DNA of 64,000 bases from assembly GCA_032622095.1 (NCBI GenBank), contig CP136066.1:106847319-106911318 (forward strand). Direction: 5' to 3'. Source of the stretch: Siphonodentalium dalli (lineage: Eukaryota; Mollusca; Scaphopoda; Gadilida; Siphonodentaliidae). The position numbers and the translations under genes are program-made. Of the stretch, positions 12,401-22,372 are shown one piece after another. Numbering within the stretch: the stretch's first letter is position 1; every line of letters starts with the position of its first letter. The notes below the pieces were generated by a model. That model ran no database searches and was not told where the DNA came from. It worked only from the letters and a program-made list of their open reading frames with translations.

Positions 12401-15400
12401 TCAAATAATCGACTCCTTAACCACAGCGGAATTATGGGTAACTTTTCAGGATTTAGTCGGAAATACAGCTTGTTGCCATTCAGAGCTTTCCATGAATGGC
12501 AACAAGCCATATTTCCAAGTAAATCCTGAAAAGCTACCCATAATTCTGCTGTGGTTAAGGAGTCGATTATTTAGGACATTACTGTAGTTGGATGTAATTT
12601 TAAGGGGTAAACATAAAGACCCATTATGTTCACAATTTAAATATATAGACTGAAAAACTGACTACCTTGTTTTCATACTGATGTTAAGTTCCTTGATCTG
12701 TCGATCAATCCGCTCCAACTTCTTGTTTAGTAACTTCAAGTCAGTTGATTCTTCTAGGGATAAACCTGGAAGTATAGGATGAAGAATTTTGCAAACCAGC
12801 TACTAAAGCATGCACTACCTCAGGAAACTAATTGTTATCGCTAGCAGCATTAGTACATGGATTTATTTTCCAAAATACCTGTTTAATGTATTGAAATTTA
12901 GAAGTTTTCACCTCATAAAGACGAGATAAAGTCACAATTTTCACTTGTAACGGTTCAAATGTTACTTCGAAATTCCAACATATTTTCTAGGTGAAAACAT
13001 TTGTTGCACAAATGATGCAGCAGTTTTCATAATCAGTTTAAATGGACATGGCTCGTTTGAACCCCAAAATTATGTACATATAAATTTGTAAATTATAATA
13101 TACATTTTCTTGACAGTTGTGCATTATTCTGATTCTGGAACTTTAATGAATACAAATGGTGTACCAAGTGTTCGGTTCCCGCACATTGTGTTCGAAGGGT
13201 TATTATTATGACTTTCATAATATATAATGTTGTAGAAAGCTATTTCAGTATTTATCAACCAATCTTGATACCAGGAACAATTCAAAAGCAAATATTATTA
13301 GGTATATTTTGGTGCGCAAATCACCATGTGGCGATAAATATACCTGGTATTCTTCTCGGATCTTTTTTCAGTTGACGTCTAGGAGACTCAAACACTTGTC
13401 TATCCTGTTCTTTTTCAGCTCTAGCTGCTCTCAGCCCCTGGAGTTCCTTTGCAAACTTGTCACTATCCTTCTCAATTATAGCAATCCTATGAAAATAAAC
13501 AAGCCTTGAAATAGGGTGTCTGTCATTTGCAGAATGAGGTCCCCAGAGGGTGAATTTACCCTCTGGGAACCTCATTCTGCAAATGACAGACACACTATTT
13601 CAAGGCTTGAAAATAAATAAAAAATTAAATTTATATAAATATATTAGTTTCATAGCTTCACACCAATACACTTCATAAATTGTCTTGTAAGGTGTAAGCA
13701 GAATGAGGTCCCCAGAGGGTGAATTTGGTGATGCTAGCCCACTATGTGGGGTAGCATCACTAAATTCACCCTCTGGGGACCTCATTCTGCAAATGACAGA
13801 CACACTATTTCAAGGCTTGAAAATAAATAAAAAAAAAAAATTTATATAAATATATTAGTTTCATAGCTTCACACCAATACACTTCATAAATTGTCTTGTA
13901 TGTATTCAGGTTTCCAGGCAAAATTTTATGAAACCTATTTTGCTTCTCATTCATTTTCTGGTGTATAAAATAACATGTCTCGAAAGGGAAGTGCCCAGGT
14001 TGCGCTGGCCCAAAATTCCCAGTTGCTAATTAACACTTTTGCCAATTGTATTATTTTGTTAAACACTTTGTATTTTATTTTGCCATTTTTTTTCCAACCC
14101 ATATTTTTTGGTGCAACTTGAATCGAGTATTTCTAAATAGAGAACAAGCAAATTCCCTCAATATCTACATTTTTATTTTCCAATGATCTGCAACAATTTA
14201 TTGATAGCAATTCACGATTTATCTTCCACTCATTTTAACATTTTCATTTTGCCGAACATGCAGCTTTTTGTAGCATTCCGTGGCATTGAAAACTAGTATG
14301 CTTGCTTGGTTTACTAACAGGCAGTGTAGTAAACAAAGATGTCACATCAACAACTTTACTTGTACTATCGGTAATGTCTGAATCAATACGAACCACAATT
14401 CAAATCAGTAACTTTCTTCATTTTAAAATCTGATGCATTGTTACCAAAATCTAACTAGTTATGCTTACAATTCGTATTTGCTGTTTGTCAGTTTGTGAAA
14501 GCTGAGTTATGGGCACATATTTATCTAACAACTAATACACGTATCACAGTTTTCTAATGTGGTAGGCACCAGAAAGACCTTTGTTTGACTAATATTTGTC
14601 AAATCGGAGTTAATAACCATAAAATGTGTTATAAAAATGAGTAGAAATTCAAAACCCATTCACCCAGGGCCAAGTGATATATATAAGTCATTGTTACATA
14701 AAGTGTGAATCCATTATAGGCTTTCAGTTAGGACCCAATTAGCGATATCGCAAATGTTAATATTTGTTTTTGCAAATTAATTTTTTGTTAGCAATTTGCT
14801 ATAATGGCACTCGGCAGTGTGAACACTGGAAGTGCCGCCTCTAAGACACTATCTTGTTTGATATTGAATTTTCTATTCATTTATATATGTTTTAGAGGGA
14901 CATAAATGATTGTTTTGTCTATTTGTTATTGTCAAATTATAAAAATATCACAAAGAAATTGGAACACAAATGGTACCACTGTTCCATCTCCACTCTGTAG
15001 CAGTGCAGGACCTTGAAATGGTGAGTTGGTAGTGGTTAGTGCAGTAACTCTTGTAAAATGCGTTATCTTACAAACCCTGCCCCATGATACTGGCCATGAT
15101 ATATTCTACAATTTCCGTAGAAGCCTACCGGTATATGAATTCAGAGTTTCCACTCTTGCCAGAATAGAATAAATGTAGGTTATCACCATTATGGTTGGTT
15201 ACCGAGGTTCGTATTCAAGTAGAGCTACTTTCTCTGTGCAGTTTATCAATGAGTCCACAGAAAAAGGCGATAGACGGCCCAGAGAAGGAAGCAAGGCTTG
15301 AATACCAATCTCGAAAACCAATTTATTTTACAATCCATTCAACAGAATAAAAGGTACTTTGGCAGAGGAACTATGTCATTTTGCATATGAAATAGCACAC

Positions 15401-18400
15401 TGCATATTTGATGTCGTTGTGTGTCATTGCGAAGTTTTACGTAATTGAGTAACGGTGTCAAAATAGGTCCATTTGTACATGTACATTATACGCTTGAATC
15501 AAAACATTGCTGTAGGGCTCTGCGAATATTCAAGATTTGATTCGATGTCGATATGAATGATATCGCCATTGTGATTCGGTGTTGACAACGAATTGGACAG
15601 CAGAATCGAATATTTTCAAATATCCAATTTCTCCCCATCATTGACACTATGTTGGACATTTTTCTCAGCCTGATGATGAAATATAGAAGTGATGCATCCA
15701 CGATATTTGTTTTATTATTATTTGTATTATTAGAGGTTTTTTCACTTAGGTATACCATCAAAAAGATCACATTAGGGACAACTGTACATAAGGGCCAATT
15801 TTTCGCAAACTGCATTGTGGGTGTAGATGTACATGTAAATATATCGCTAGTTAGTGTCATGTTATTATGGCATGAATATGTTTGCAGATTATGCGGCATT
15901 GATATCAAACCGGTTCAAAATTAATGATTAACTGCCTAATTATTTAATATTTTTGGGCATACTCATAACTGTACTTTGAAACAATTTACTTCAATTAAAA
16001 AAACATAATCGAAATGTACATGTCTATAACTTATACAACCAGAGAATTGAACATGCGATTTTATTTTATTTGTAACATACTTAAACTGAAATTTATTGAC
16101 ACCTCATAGTAATAAAATAGGGACTGACTTCGAAGATCTAAGTTCTGAACTGGTTGCTTGCTGATGTCGACATCGCCTCCGAGATTTGATATCTGATTTC
16201 GAATCTGCAGACAAGTACCGATTCGCAGGGCCCTACATTTCTGTTTTCAAAGAATTCAACCGATTTTCAAAGTGTTTATCGCCATTACCACTGGAAATAT
16301 ATCAAGTTGATTTGAAATGATATAGGTACCATACATATGTCGGATGTTGTAAAGAGAAAAGAAGTAATTTATGCCAATTGCTTGTATAAATTAATGTTTT
16401 AAGAAGTGAGTTTCTCCACAAATCACATGTATTCACTGTTGCCATCCAGAATATGGCTTGTTGCCATCCAGGATACGGAATGGGAAACCGCCTAGTAATT
16501 TCTGCATGTATTTGAGGAAACAGAAGCTAAATGTAAGATAAAATTAATTTACATGCAATTTTATTCTGAGAATACCACATAAGATTGCTTCAGACATGTC
16601 TAGTTGTACAATATTCAATCTAGTAATTAGTAATGCATGTATAAACCAATTTGATGTGTGCTAAGTTTCCTTGTGACAAGCTTTCTAAAGTACTTTTTTT
16701 TCACAAAAAGAAAACATTTAATTGAATTTTTTTGTAAAAGAAATAAAAGTGTTTCATATAAGCATCCTGAATTCTCTTAAACTAACTTTTTAAGTTTAAA
16801 GATGATCTATCTCTTCCTAAATATGTTTTATATATTTTCCGGGGCATAAAATAATAAATATGAGTCAAAGACACCTGTCCGCGGAAACACTTCTATCAAT
16901 TAATATTGATTTTATATCGTTATTTTCTTTTGTAATGTAATGATCACTTGGGACAATTACTATGTTTAGATAGAGTTATCCTGCATGCTATGCTCCAAAT
17001 GAACGCGAGCCGCCAAATGTCCCAAATTGGTTGCACTCTCAGGTGCCTAAAATCATGATGGCCTAATAATAATGATGGGTGGGGATTTAGGCTGAAATAA
17101 ATAATAGTATAGGCAATTCACACTATGTCTCAATGCCAAATAATAGTGATTGTTGGGAATTTTCTTCAAAACTAATAATTGTGCTGACACTATTATTAGG
17201 CACCTGAGAGTATTAAACCAGAATATTTTAAATGAAATCAATATTAATTGATAGAAGTGTTTCCAGACAGGGGTCATCGATTTATATTTATTATTTTATA
17301 CCCAGGAAACTATATAAAACATTAAAGTTTCTGAAATAAGGATGCATCATCACCTTGTCCCATGCATACCCATATGTATGAAGTCCCAATCATCTATGTA
17401 GATTTTCTTGTCTGAGACAATATATCATTTGTATGAGATTCAACTCTCCATGTGTGAAAATATTTAACTTTCGAACTCACTTATCCTCAAGTTCATCGCC
17501 CCTCTTGGCATAATTTCGTAATGTTGATGGTTCCGATGCCATAGATTTTAGCTTTCCATTTAAGAAAACAGCATCCCGCTTGCCTTTCTCGATGGCATCG
17601 ATTGTATTCTCATATTCCTGCTTGATACGACTTAGCAATGGCCTGTATGCAGCGACATATTCAATCACCTAAAAGGAAAAATAAAATAGTTTTTTTTGTT
17701 GCTTGGATTGGATAGCTACAGGTTGATAGTGTGGATAGAGATAGGGCTGTGCAGCGATTAAACTTAATTCTGATTATTAAAGTTTCTTTATGTATGTTTT
17801 AGGTGGAAAAAGACTGCACACTGCTAGAGGGTCAATTTCACCAGAAAATCACTCCACTGTGCATAGCAACCAACCTCACCATCACTGGACGGCTTGTTTG
17901 GATAATGCGCAATGTACCTTACCAAATGAGACACCGGGGTCCACACATCACATCATGAGTGCCTGATGGGATGCATCATGATTTATGTGATCCATACTTT
18001 TTGCCTCATTAAAAGGCAATATTGTTCTAATGTAATTTATTTGCTGAATATTAAAGGCCCACTTAATTTTTGAGTCACGATTATTTTTCTTATAGTGTCA
18101 GACTTGATATACGGTTTTAATAACAATCAATGCCGTAAAATATGATTAAAATACTGTAATTCATGTGTCTTAGAAGATGCCCATAGAGAAATAGAAAACT
18201 GCTGAAATCATAGAATGATTCCCCACATCTTGGCTCCCACAATGCCACAGAATTCAGACTAAAAATGAATTTTCAATGGAAGGGGAATAACCTTATCTTT
18301 AAGATATAGAGTTATTCCCCCTCCATTGAAAATAATACACTTTTTACCACACACTAGAAGACAAAAACACTTTGGTATAAACTCAACAAAAACAACATGA

Positions 18401-20739
18401 TCACAGTTTATTACACCAGATAATATCATAATACAATGTTTTGGAGCATCCTCTTTCAAATGGTATATAATATGGCATATATTTTATATATGTGATCTGG
18501 GGGTTCGAAAATTAAATGGGCCTTAATTTCCCTGACACATTTATTGATTAAAAATTGATACATGTACAATACAGGCCAGAATGACGCATAAATTTAATGT
18601 ATACTTTAATAAAACCCGATTTCGAGACTACAAACATCTATTTTGTGACTAAAATGCAGTTCCATAAAATTGAAGATCAGGAATATCATTTGTCTAAAAG
18701 GGCATAATAAAGTGGGTTATTTGATGCAGTGAAGACTGAATAATTCACAGTGACCATCGGTGCACATAGTCACAAAAATATCGCAATATGTATCTCTTCA
18801 AGAAGTTCTGAATCTTTGCAGCCTTAGATAGAGAACAGTTATACATATGTTAAGAAATTTATAACCATTAAAGATGCATTATCCAAATTAATGCTCCTAA
18901 ATTACTATTTCTTTGGCTCCGGGGTAAACAATATTTGATTCGAGTCGAGGAACCCACACATCAAAGCTCCGAGTGATCAGATATTGATTTTTGAAGTTTG
19001 TTATTTCTCGAGATGTGCAATTATTTGTGGCCCAGAAATTTTTTGTCAAAGGAACTCTATTGGACAAAATTGTGGATGAAGATGGATAACTCTAAAATCA
19101 AGTGGTAATACAATCAAATTTTGTGATACTCAAGTGATAATACGGCCACATTTCTTTGAACAAAATTTGGGAAATTTATTTCTTTGCAATTAATCGATTC
19201 TGATAACTAAAGCATATTTTGAAGAAATGTTGTTGTTGTATCTTGATGATATGGGGACTGTCTGATTGATTGAGTACCTTTAAGGTTTAGTATAAAGATA
19301 CTTTATTCCAACACAAGAACAATATATAGATACATATCTGTAGGACATGACATATGAGACAGAGTAGTAATCACACACAATTGTTTCTGTATCAGAGATT
19401 TGGAGGCATGTTATATCGGTTGGAAATGGAGACAACGGTTAGCCATCAGCTTTTTATGGATCGTTCTGCCCACTCAGGGAAAATGATCCCCAATATTCTT
19501 AAGACGGTAACATGTATACAAGATCTGGGTACCATGCCATCTTGTGAAGACCACACTAAAGCAGCATGAGACCAAGATCTTGTATCTGGTTGTTGCTATT
19601 TGGTTGGGTATAAAGTGGCTGATTGACTAAGTGTTCACTGAAATATTGAAATTGTACAAGTACATGTAGATGTCGAGAAGCATGTAGAGTAGGAGGTGTT
19701 AGGACAGAGATGGAGGTCATATATAGAGAGAGAGGGGGAGGGGAGGAAGATAATGGATATTAAAGATATGTGACCAGTTCCATGACTGAAATTTTACGAA
19801 AACCATGTGCCAGTGCATTCTCTATCTATGTGAATGTCCCACATGAAGCCTTGCCTATATAAGAGAATACATTGGCCTAACATTATTTACCTTGACCTTG
19901 TAAGTCAGTGCATTCTCTTATATATGCGACGCTCCCTATGGGAGACTCACATATATATGAGTACGCCCTGGCATTGGATCTTTAATTCTGCACAGCACAG
20001 CTCCCGTCATGAAAGGGTTAAGATTTGTGGACTTGGGGTATGAAAATAATGGTTAAACAATTCATGTACTATCATAAAAAAAACCCAGAAAAAGATCACA
20101 GCCAAACTGTATAATGTTCTAAATATAGCAACATTTGTTGTCCCATAGTTTTAGTGTGTAGCTGAAAATGGAATGAGTAACATACATGTGACACTCGTCA
20201 CAGGAGCTTTTGTTGATATGTGTCTTCAAGTCTGTAATCTTTATCAAAATTACAGGAAAGAAAGACCCTATCCTAAATACATGTAATGCCCTAATTAATA
20301 GACTCCATAACCACAGCAAAATTATGGGTAACTTTTCAGGATTTAGTTGGAAATATGGCTTGTTGCCATTCATCAGAAAGCTCTCCCCCCGCTGTGGTTA
20401 TGGAGTCGATTAATTAGGGCATTACTGTACATGTAACATGGAGAATTGTCGCACCATAGAACCTAAAGTATTTCATCCCCATTACCAGTACATACATGTA
20501 TGTATTACATGTACAATACATACCTTATTGAACACTGATTTATAGATGATATATCTCTGATCAGAGTCATTTGAATCAACATGTTTCATCTCATCTTCTA
20601 TAAATGACATCAATGTTTTCAGGAATGCCTTGTCGGTCTCGCTGATTATTGGTGGAAGCTTGGAAAACGGTGATACTGGACTGGCACGGTCTATCGCAGA
20701 ACTGGACCTTTCCATTGCTGGACTGGACCGTTCTAACAT
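3251..20739 (-). CDS. CLHC1: Clathrin heavy chain linker domain-containing protein 1, whole coding span (9 coding exons)
   Basis: Joining nine minus-strand exons (20524-20739, 17481-17668, 13344-13486, 12666-12765, 11591-11826, 9850-10074, 8206-8380, 5807-6192, 3251-3432) gives 1851 nt, 616 residues plus stop. All GT/AG sites are in compatible phase. The N-terminal third (about residues 55-135, with YIIYKSVFNK then PLLSRIKQEYE) matches the CLHC1 N-terminus and resembles the TSNAXIP1-type N-terminal domain. A charged, probably coiled-coil stretch follows (about 140-215). Residues about 330-370 carry the clathrin heavy-chain linker signature (FNELFEDG, then AANSPKGILRT). The C-terminal half is helical-repeat-like with two cysteine clusters (405-410 and 440-453). 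The vertebrate protein has about 586 residues. Its molecular function is not established; the name rests on the linker domain. The identity is from recognised family sequence, while the exon joins are inferred by hand. Confidence 0.9.
4508..4530 (+). repeat. Poly-C tract (23 C)
   Basis: An uninterrupted run of 23 cytosines lies in the last CLHC1 intron. Length is probably polymorphic or imprecisely assembled. Confidence 0.9.
4790..5775. repeat. Foldback element, family X (copy 1)
   Basis: Left arm (about 4790-4905) and right arm (about 5583-5775) are inverted copies. Both contain CATGAAT near GATGGCAGC, and then ATATATTTCTTAGT with CCTGTTCC. The same arms occur at 33205-33420 (+) and 45658-45790 (-). 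The element lies in the last CLHC1 intron, its right arm ending about 30 bp from the donor at 5806. An M2 element (5104-5582) is inserted between the arms. Confidence 0.55.
5104..5582 (+). repeat. MITE-like family M2, copy 1
   Basis: This 479-bp element starts TTAAAGGCTCACTTAATTTT and ends in the inverted form TTGGGCCTTTAA. An internal near-palindrome surrounds GAATAACTCTATATATTTAG. A second copy in opposite orientation is at 18051-18526. It has no coding capacity and sits inside the family X foldback. Confidence 0.75.
5807..6192 (-). CDS. CLHC1: CLHC1 coding exon 8 of 9
   Basis: The acceptor is ACAG before base 6192 and the donor is CCAG/GTAACA after 5807. It encodes residues 428-556 plus one base. 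It opens with LTLSRPLADM and a dense cysteine cluster (CGHCRCKIPCRCGC, residues 440-453), followed by amphipathic helices (YNKLAEHREAVLCLL). Translation could run on to a TAA at 5673, but the strong donor, the phase match to 3432 and the foldback arm just downstream favour splicing here. Confidence 0.85.
6290..6677 (+). repeat. MITE-like family M7, copy 1
   Basis: About 390 bp, bounded by inverted ends (AAAGATGGTGTATCTTTTCC and GGAAGAGATACACTATC). Internal blocks TTAATTGATAG and GGTGTCCTGGATTCA recur in copies at 6788, about 12240, 16796 and 17230. It lies in a CLHC1 intron. Confidence 0.6.
6788..7172 (+). repeat. MITE-like family M7, copy 2
   Basis: A second copy 110 bp after the first, in the same orientation. 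It starts AAAAGATAGTGTATCTCTCC and ends CTAGGAAGATGTACACTATT. The two copies are clearly diverged, so this is old. Confidence 0.6.
7937..8104 (+). repeat. MITE family M3, copy 1 (168 bp)
   Basis: Its ends are TACAGTAATGC and GGGCATTACTGTA, with arms reading AATCGACTCCTTAACCACAGC on both strands. Inner arms also pair (ATTATGGGTAA). Other copies are at 12389 and 20278. The rest of this intron (7173-7936) shows no recognisable feature. Confidence 0.8.
8206..8380 (-). CDS. CLHC1: CLHC1 coding exon 7 of 9
   Basis: Acceptor TTTCAG before 8380; donor AA/GTAAGT after 8206. It encodes residues 370-428, with FLGKSALLLFCDALMS, then the cluster CECVDC (cysteines 405, 407, 410) and ending LLAHWIGKQK. Phases match both neighbours. 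It continues the helical part after the clathrin-linker motif. Confidence 0.85.
8919..9180 (+). repeat. MITE family M5, copy 1
   Basis: The ends are AGCCCTTCCATGACTGGAGC and the inverse-like CGTCATGAAAAGGTTAA. Between them lie two inverted pairs of the block ATTCTCTTATATATGCGAGG around CTCCCTATGGGAG. Other copies are at 9319, 19777, 24515, 29316 and 56969. Confidence 0.75.
9319..9719 (+). repeat. MITE family M5, copy 2
   Basis: About 400 bp, from TTAACCCTTCCATGACTGG to its complement CCAGTCATGGAAGGGTT. It contains four blocks of the TTATATATGCGAG type in alternating orientation, so the single strand could form a branched set of stem-loops. It lies about 130 bp downstream of the donor of CLHC1 coding exon 6 (9850-10074). 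Confidence 0.8.
9726..9835 (-). repeat. SINE-like, tRNA-related repeat
   Basis: On the minus strand it begins near GGGGCCTGGTGGCTCAGTTGG, which contains a tRNA A-box-like core (TGGCTCAGTTGGTAAG). It continues with TCCAGTGATT and GGAGTGAT. A diverged copy at 17820-17950 shares the same order of blocks. No clear B box or cloverleaf was found, so it is not a functional tRNA. Confidence 0.4.
9850..10074 (-). CDS. CLHC1: CLHC1 coding exon 6 of 9 (clathrin linker motif)
   Basis: Acceptor TTTGCAG before 10074; donor AAAG/GTTAGT after 9850. It encodes residues 295-370: an acidic, low-complexity start (NAFEDDDPNKEKE) and then YIERFNELFEDGFFDKAA and SPKGILRTSATLHKFK. The latter matches the linker of clathrin heavy chain between propeller and leg, where the PKGILRT motif is conserved. 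This exon gives the gene its name. Confidence 0.9.
10075..11590. other. CLHC1 intron, nothing recognised
   Basis: About 1.5 kb of AT-rich intron with no repeat family seen elsewhere in the window and no exon-like sequence. Confidence 0.5.
11591..11826 (-). CDS. CLHC1: CLHC1 coding exon 5 of 9
   Basis: Acceptor TTCTAG before 11826; donor GAAAG/GTGACC after 11591. It encodes residues 216-295, rich in Lys/Glu (YLPKSKKVELKEHLDEKV), then GLFYKARRGKLEIALEAAQA and a stretch of alternating Ala/His ending NARRAAEK. An open frame continues 57 bases past the donor to a TAA, but the GT used here restores phase with the exon at 10074. Confidence 0.85.
11860..12360. repeat. Degenerate M7-related sequence
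   Basis: It contains blocks seen in M7 (TTTTATTTCTGATGCAACCA, TTCTGTTCTAAAAATA and GTTAGGAAGTGCCACACTATC). A short local tandem (CATACCCCCATGTGG, about 2.5 units) lies at 12153-12190. It is diverged and interrupted. Confidence 0.4.
12389..12586 (+). repeat. MITE family M3, copy 2 (198 bp)
   Basis: TACAGTAATGCCTCAAATAA at the left is matched by the inverse at the right (GACATTACTGTA). It is a near-perfect hairpin along its whole length, centred on GAGCTTTCCATGAATGG, and lies about 80 bp downstream of the donor of CLHC1 coding exon 4. Confidence 0.8.
12666..12765 (-). CDS. CLHC1: CLHC1 coding exon 4 of 9
   Basis: A 100-nt exon with acceptor TTCCAG before 12765 and donor CAAG/GTAGTC after 12666. 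It encodes residues 183-216 (LLNKKLERIDRQIKELNI), a heptad-like charged helix expected to be coiled coil. It was placed by phase and splice sites. Confidence 0.8.
13344..13486 (-). CDS. CLHC1: CLHC1 coding exon 3 of 9
   Basis: Acceptor TTTTCATAG before 13486; donor CCAG/GTATAT after 13344. It encodes residues 135-183 (IAIIEKDSDKFAKELQGL, then a basic tail QLKKDPRRIP). The acceptor is only 15 bp from a transposon-derived hairpin at 13501, so the branch point must lie in or beyond that insertion. Confidence 0.85.
13501..13610 (+). repeat. MITE family M4, near-perfect 110-bp hairpin
   Basis: AAGCCTTGAAATAG at the left pairs with CTATTTCAAGGCTT at the right. The inner arms are TGTCATTTGCAGAATGAGGT and complement, centred on GGGTGAATTTACCC. 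Related units lie at 13695, 22379, 22681 and 56656. Confidence 0.85.
13558..13903 (+). repeat. Tandem duplication, about 210-bp period
   Basis: The block from CTCATTCTGCAAATGAC (13571) through TTCATAAATTGTCTTGTA recurs at 13781. The second copy has a longer A run. The second unit carries a second M4 hairpin (13695-13790) at its junction, which suggests the duplication arose through the hairpin. Confidence 0.8.
13904..16795. other. CLHC1 intron, largely unannotated
   Basis: No exon and no multi-copy repeat is clear in this 2.9 kb. Positions 16440-16475 resemble the inner part of M3 (ATATGGCTTGTTGCCATCCA). Weak open frames on both strands near 15.5-15.9 kb overlap each other and have no recognisable motif. 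Confidence 0.4.
16796..17325. repeat. M7-related pair, inverted arrangement
   Basis: It begins TTTAAAGATGATCTATCTCT with GACACCTGTCCGCGG, and ends with GGGGTCATCGATTTATATTT and CAGGAAACTATATAAAAC. These are M7 blocks in opposite orientations around unique DNA, suggesting an M7 element with an internal insertion. Confidence 0.45.
17481..17668 (-). CDS. CLHC1: CLHC1 coding exon 2 of 9
   Basis: Acceptor TTTTAG before 17668; donor GATAA/GTGAGT after 17481. It encodes residues 73-134 plus two bases (VIEYVAAYRPLLSRIKQEY, then GKLKSMASEP). The YRPLLSRIKQEYE segment is the best-conserved N-terminal motif of CLHC1 and of TSNAXIP1-like proteins. Confidence 0.9.
17820..17950 (-). repeat. SINE-like repeat, second copy
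   Basis: It shares with 9726-9835 the order AAATCACTCCACTG, ATCACTGGAC, CTTACCAAATGAGACACCGG. The minus strand gives the tRNA-like head. It is diverged. Confidence 0.4.
18051..18526 (-). repeat. MITE-like family M2, copy 2
   Basis: A 476-bp element in inverse orientation to 5104-5582, from TTAAAGGCCCACTTAATTTT to AATTAAATGGGCCTTAA. Its central palindrome (GGAATAAC ... GTTATTCCCC) resembles that of copy 1. Confidence 0.8.
18888..19284 (-). repeat. MITE-like family M1, copy at 18.9 kb
   Basis: It contains ATTACTATTTCTTTGGCTCC, GATTCGAGTCGAGGAACCC and GATGGATAACTCTAAAATCA, ending TGATTGAGTACCTTTAA, the inverted M1 terminus. Confidence 0.7.
19777..20020 (+). repeat. MITE family M5, copy 3
   Basis: It runs from CCATGACTGAAATTTTACG to CCCGTCATGAAAGGGTTA, with internal TTCTCTTATATATGCGACGC and TCCCTATGGGAGAC. 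Confidence 0.65.
20278..20429 (+). repeat. MITE family M3, copy 3 (152 bp)
   Basis: The left end is TACATGTAATGCCCTAATTA and the right end TTAGGGCATTACTGTA. Hairpin arms flank ATGGCTTGTTGCCATTCATC. It lies about 95 bp downstream of the donor of the first CLHC1 coding exon. Confidence 0.75.
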
Positions 20740-20784
20740 ATCTATAGTTTGGTATGCTCCCACTGAATTCTTTAGTACTTATTC
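20524..20784 (-). CDS. CLHC1: CLHC1 first coding exon (with a little 5' UTR)
   Basis: Acceptor TTCTAG precedes 20784; donor ATAAG/GTATGT follows 20524. An in-frame TAA lies upstream of the first ATG at 20737-20739, so translation starts there (MLERSSPAMERSSSAIDRAS). The Ser-rich leader is followed by LPPIISETDKAFL and YIIYKSVFNK, which are CLHC1-like. Because an acceptor precedes the ATG, at least one non-coding 5' exon must lie further right; it was not identified. Confidence 0.8.
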
Positions 20785-20959
20785 CTAGAAGCAAGAGAAA
20801 GATGAGTAAATACATGTACAATAGAATAAATAAATATGAGGCTGATGTAGGATGTAGCCATCCTCACTTTAAATGCGTGATCATAACAATATAAGGCTTA
20901 AAAAAATACTCGCCCGCCCCTACTTCAGACCTCCTCTCCTACTAATTTTATCAACCCTG

Positions 20960-21040
20960 TAAAAAAACAAGACAGTCAAAGACTGTGGGGTCGCTCACCA
21001 GACTGCAAAGACTGATGAGACTGGGACTCTGGAGACCACA
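20960..21040 (+). repeat. Dispersed repeat, partner at 54540-54620
   Basis: ACAAGACAGTCAAAGACTGT and AGACTGGGACTCTGG are matched on the opposite strand near 54.54-54.62 kb. The two copies are about 80 bp and diverged. Confidence 0.55.
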
Positions 21041-21114
21041 ATAGTCAGAACTTTTCATAAGCACTTTGAAAAAAGTAGATCTAAACACGATATGTGGCTA
21101 GAGAGGCTTCAGTA

Positions 21115-21175
21115 GTGTACAGTGGGTAATTTCAAGGTGAATATCCACCATGAAATTGCCCACTGTTCACTACTG
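21115..21175 (+). repeat. Short hairpin
   Basis: AGTGGGTAATTTCAAGGTG pairs imperfectly with the downstream inverse around CATGAAATTGCCCACT. It is an isolated stem of about 20 bp in the interval between the genes. Confidence 0.5.
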
Positions 21176-21459
21176 ATCACCCCCCTCCTCCAGCTCAACA
21201 AGTCCCCTCCCAACCGGGCTCCAGACTCCCAAGTCTTGGGTTGGAATTTCACAACCGACATCTCAAACTTTCTCAATTTTTGGAAATTTCCAATCTCACA
21301 AGCACCTTTTTATAAAACCATTTAGACATGTTTGAAGCCCATTTATCCATGGACCCAAAACACCATACATGTATGTCAGATTAATCAGTTAGGTAGTTCC
21401 AAGGAAGATGTTTTAATGAATTTGGTATTTCAATGATTTTTTAAACACAAAATTGTTAA

Positions 21460-22320
21460 CTCCCCATAGCCCCCTGTCATTTCTTAACAGGTTGACCTGA
21501 TGTTAACAAATCTGAATATCAGTCACTAAAGGATCATCCCTACTATATGTAAGCTAAATAGTCCAACCTCTCTTGAGAAGACAATTTAAGAATGACTATA
21601 GAGACATACAGTTATGTCCCTGGTCCCACCCTATTTAACCTGGTGACCACATCTGAATAAATTTCAATACCAGACACCAAAGAACCCTTCATACTAAATA
21701 TCAGCAAAATAGACCTGTTAACATTTGTGGCGATTTCGGTCGAACAGTTTAACCCGAAGTAGGAAAATGTGGACTGTTACTGGTTGAAAAATCAAATCTA
21801 CAGCCTCATTGCCTCCACCCAGGTAGCTTAGAAATCAATAGGAATCTATATATTATTATACCAGTATCAAACAGCATACATACAGGTAGGGTGGGTGGTT
21901 GAGAGTTAAATCTCTTATCTCTGCCCTTATTTGAACAAATGTGAATCCCCATTTTCCTCAAAAGTTTCCTAAAAATGACCTCACGTGTACAAATCTGAAC
22001 CCCACTCACCAAAGGACCCTCCATACCAAAAGCTAAATAGGCCTGATGGTTTCTGAAGAATTACTATGGAGGGAAAGAGTTATGGCCTTGGCTTCTCACC
22101 TATATGACCTGATGAACTCATTTGAACAAATCTGAATGTGAGTCAAAATATATAAACCATTTCGGTCTTTAATATGTATGTGGAGAAGAACAAAATTGAT
22201 GGACGGATGGAAACATCCCAACAGAGGGATGGACGGGAGGACATACTGACAGACAAATTCAATCCAATATACCCCACCCCCCCCCCCAAGTTTTCTTTGC
22301 AGATCAGGGTATAATGAGTA
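21460..22320 (-). repeat. Hairpin-headed element (CCATTTGAACAAATCTGA type)
   Basis: Three diverged units of about 180-200 bp carry GACC..ATCTGAATA, CCAAAGGACCC and GAAGAATTACTATGG. A run of GGACGGATGG / GGGATGGACGG follows, and it ends in a head hairpin (TATACCCCAC ... CAGGGTATA, 22269-22313). The same unit type occurs at 23.2-23.7, 28.0-28.5 and 52.5-52.8 kb. Confidence 0.6.
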
Positions 22321-22372
22321 CAACTGGATAGGTGGTGGTTAAGAATATAATAGTGGAACAGCCAAGCCTGAA

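Noticed and set aside
20740..20763. Upstream GTG start for CLHC1
   Set aside because: Animal genes start at ATG; the in-frame ATG at 20737-20739 follows a stop and a splice acceptor.
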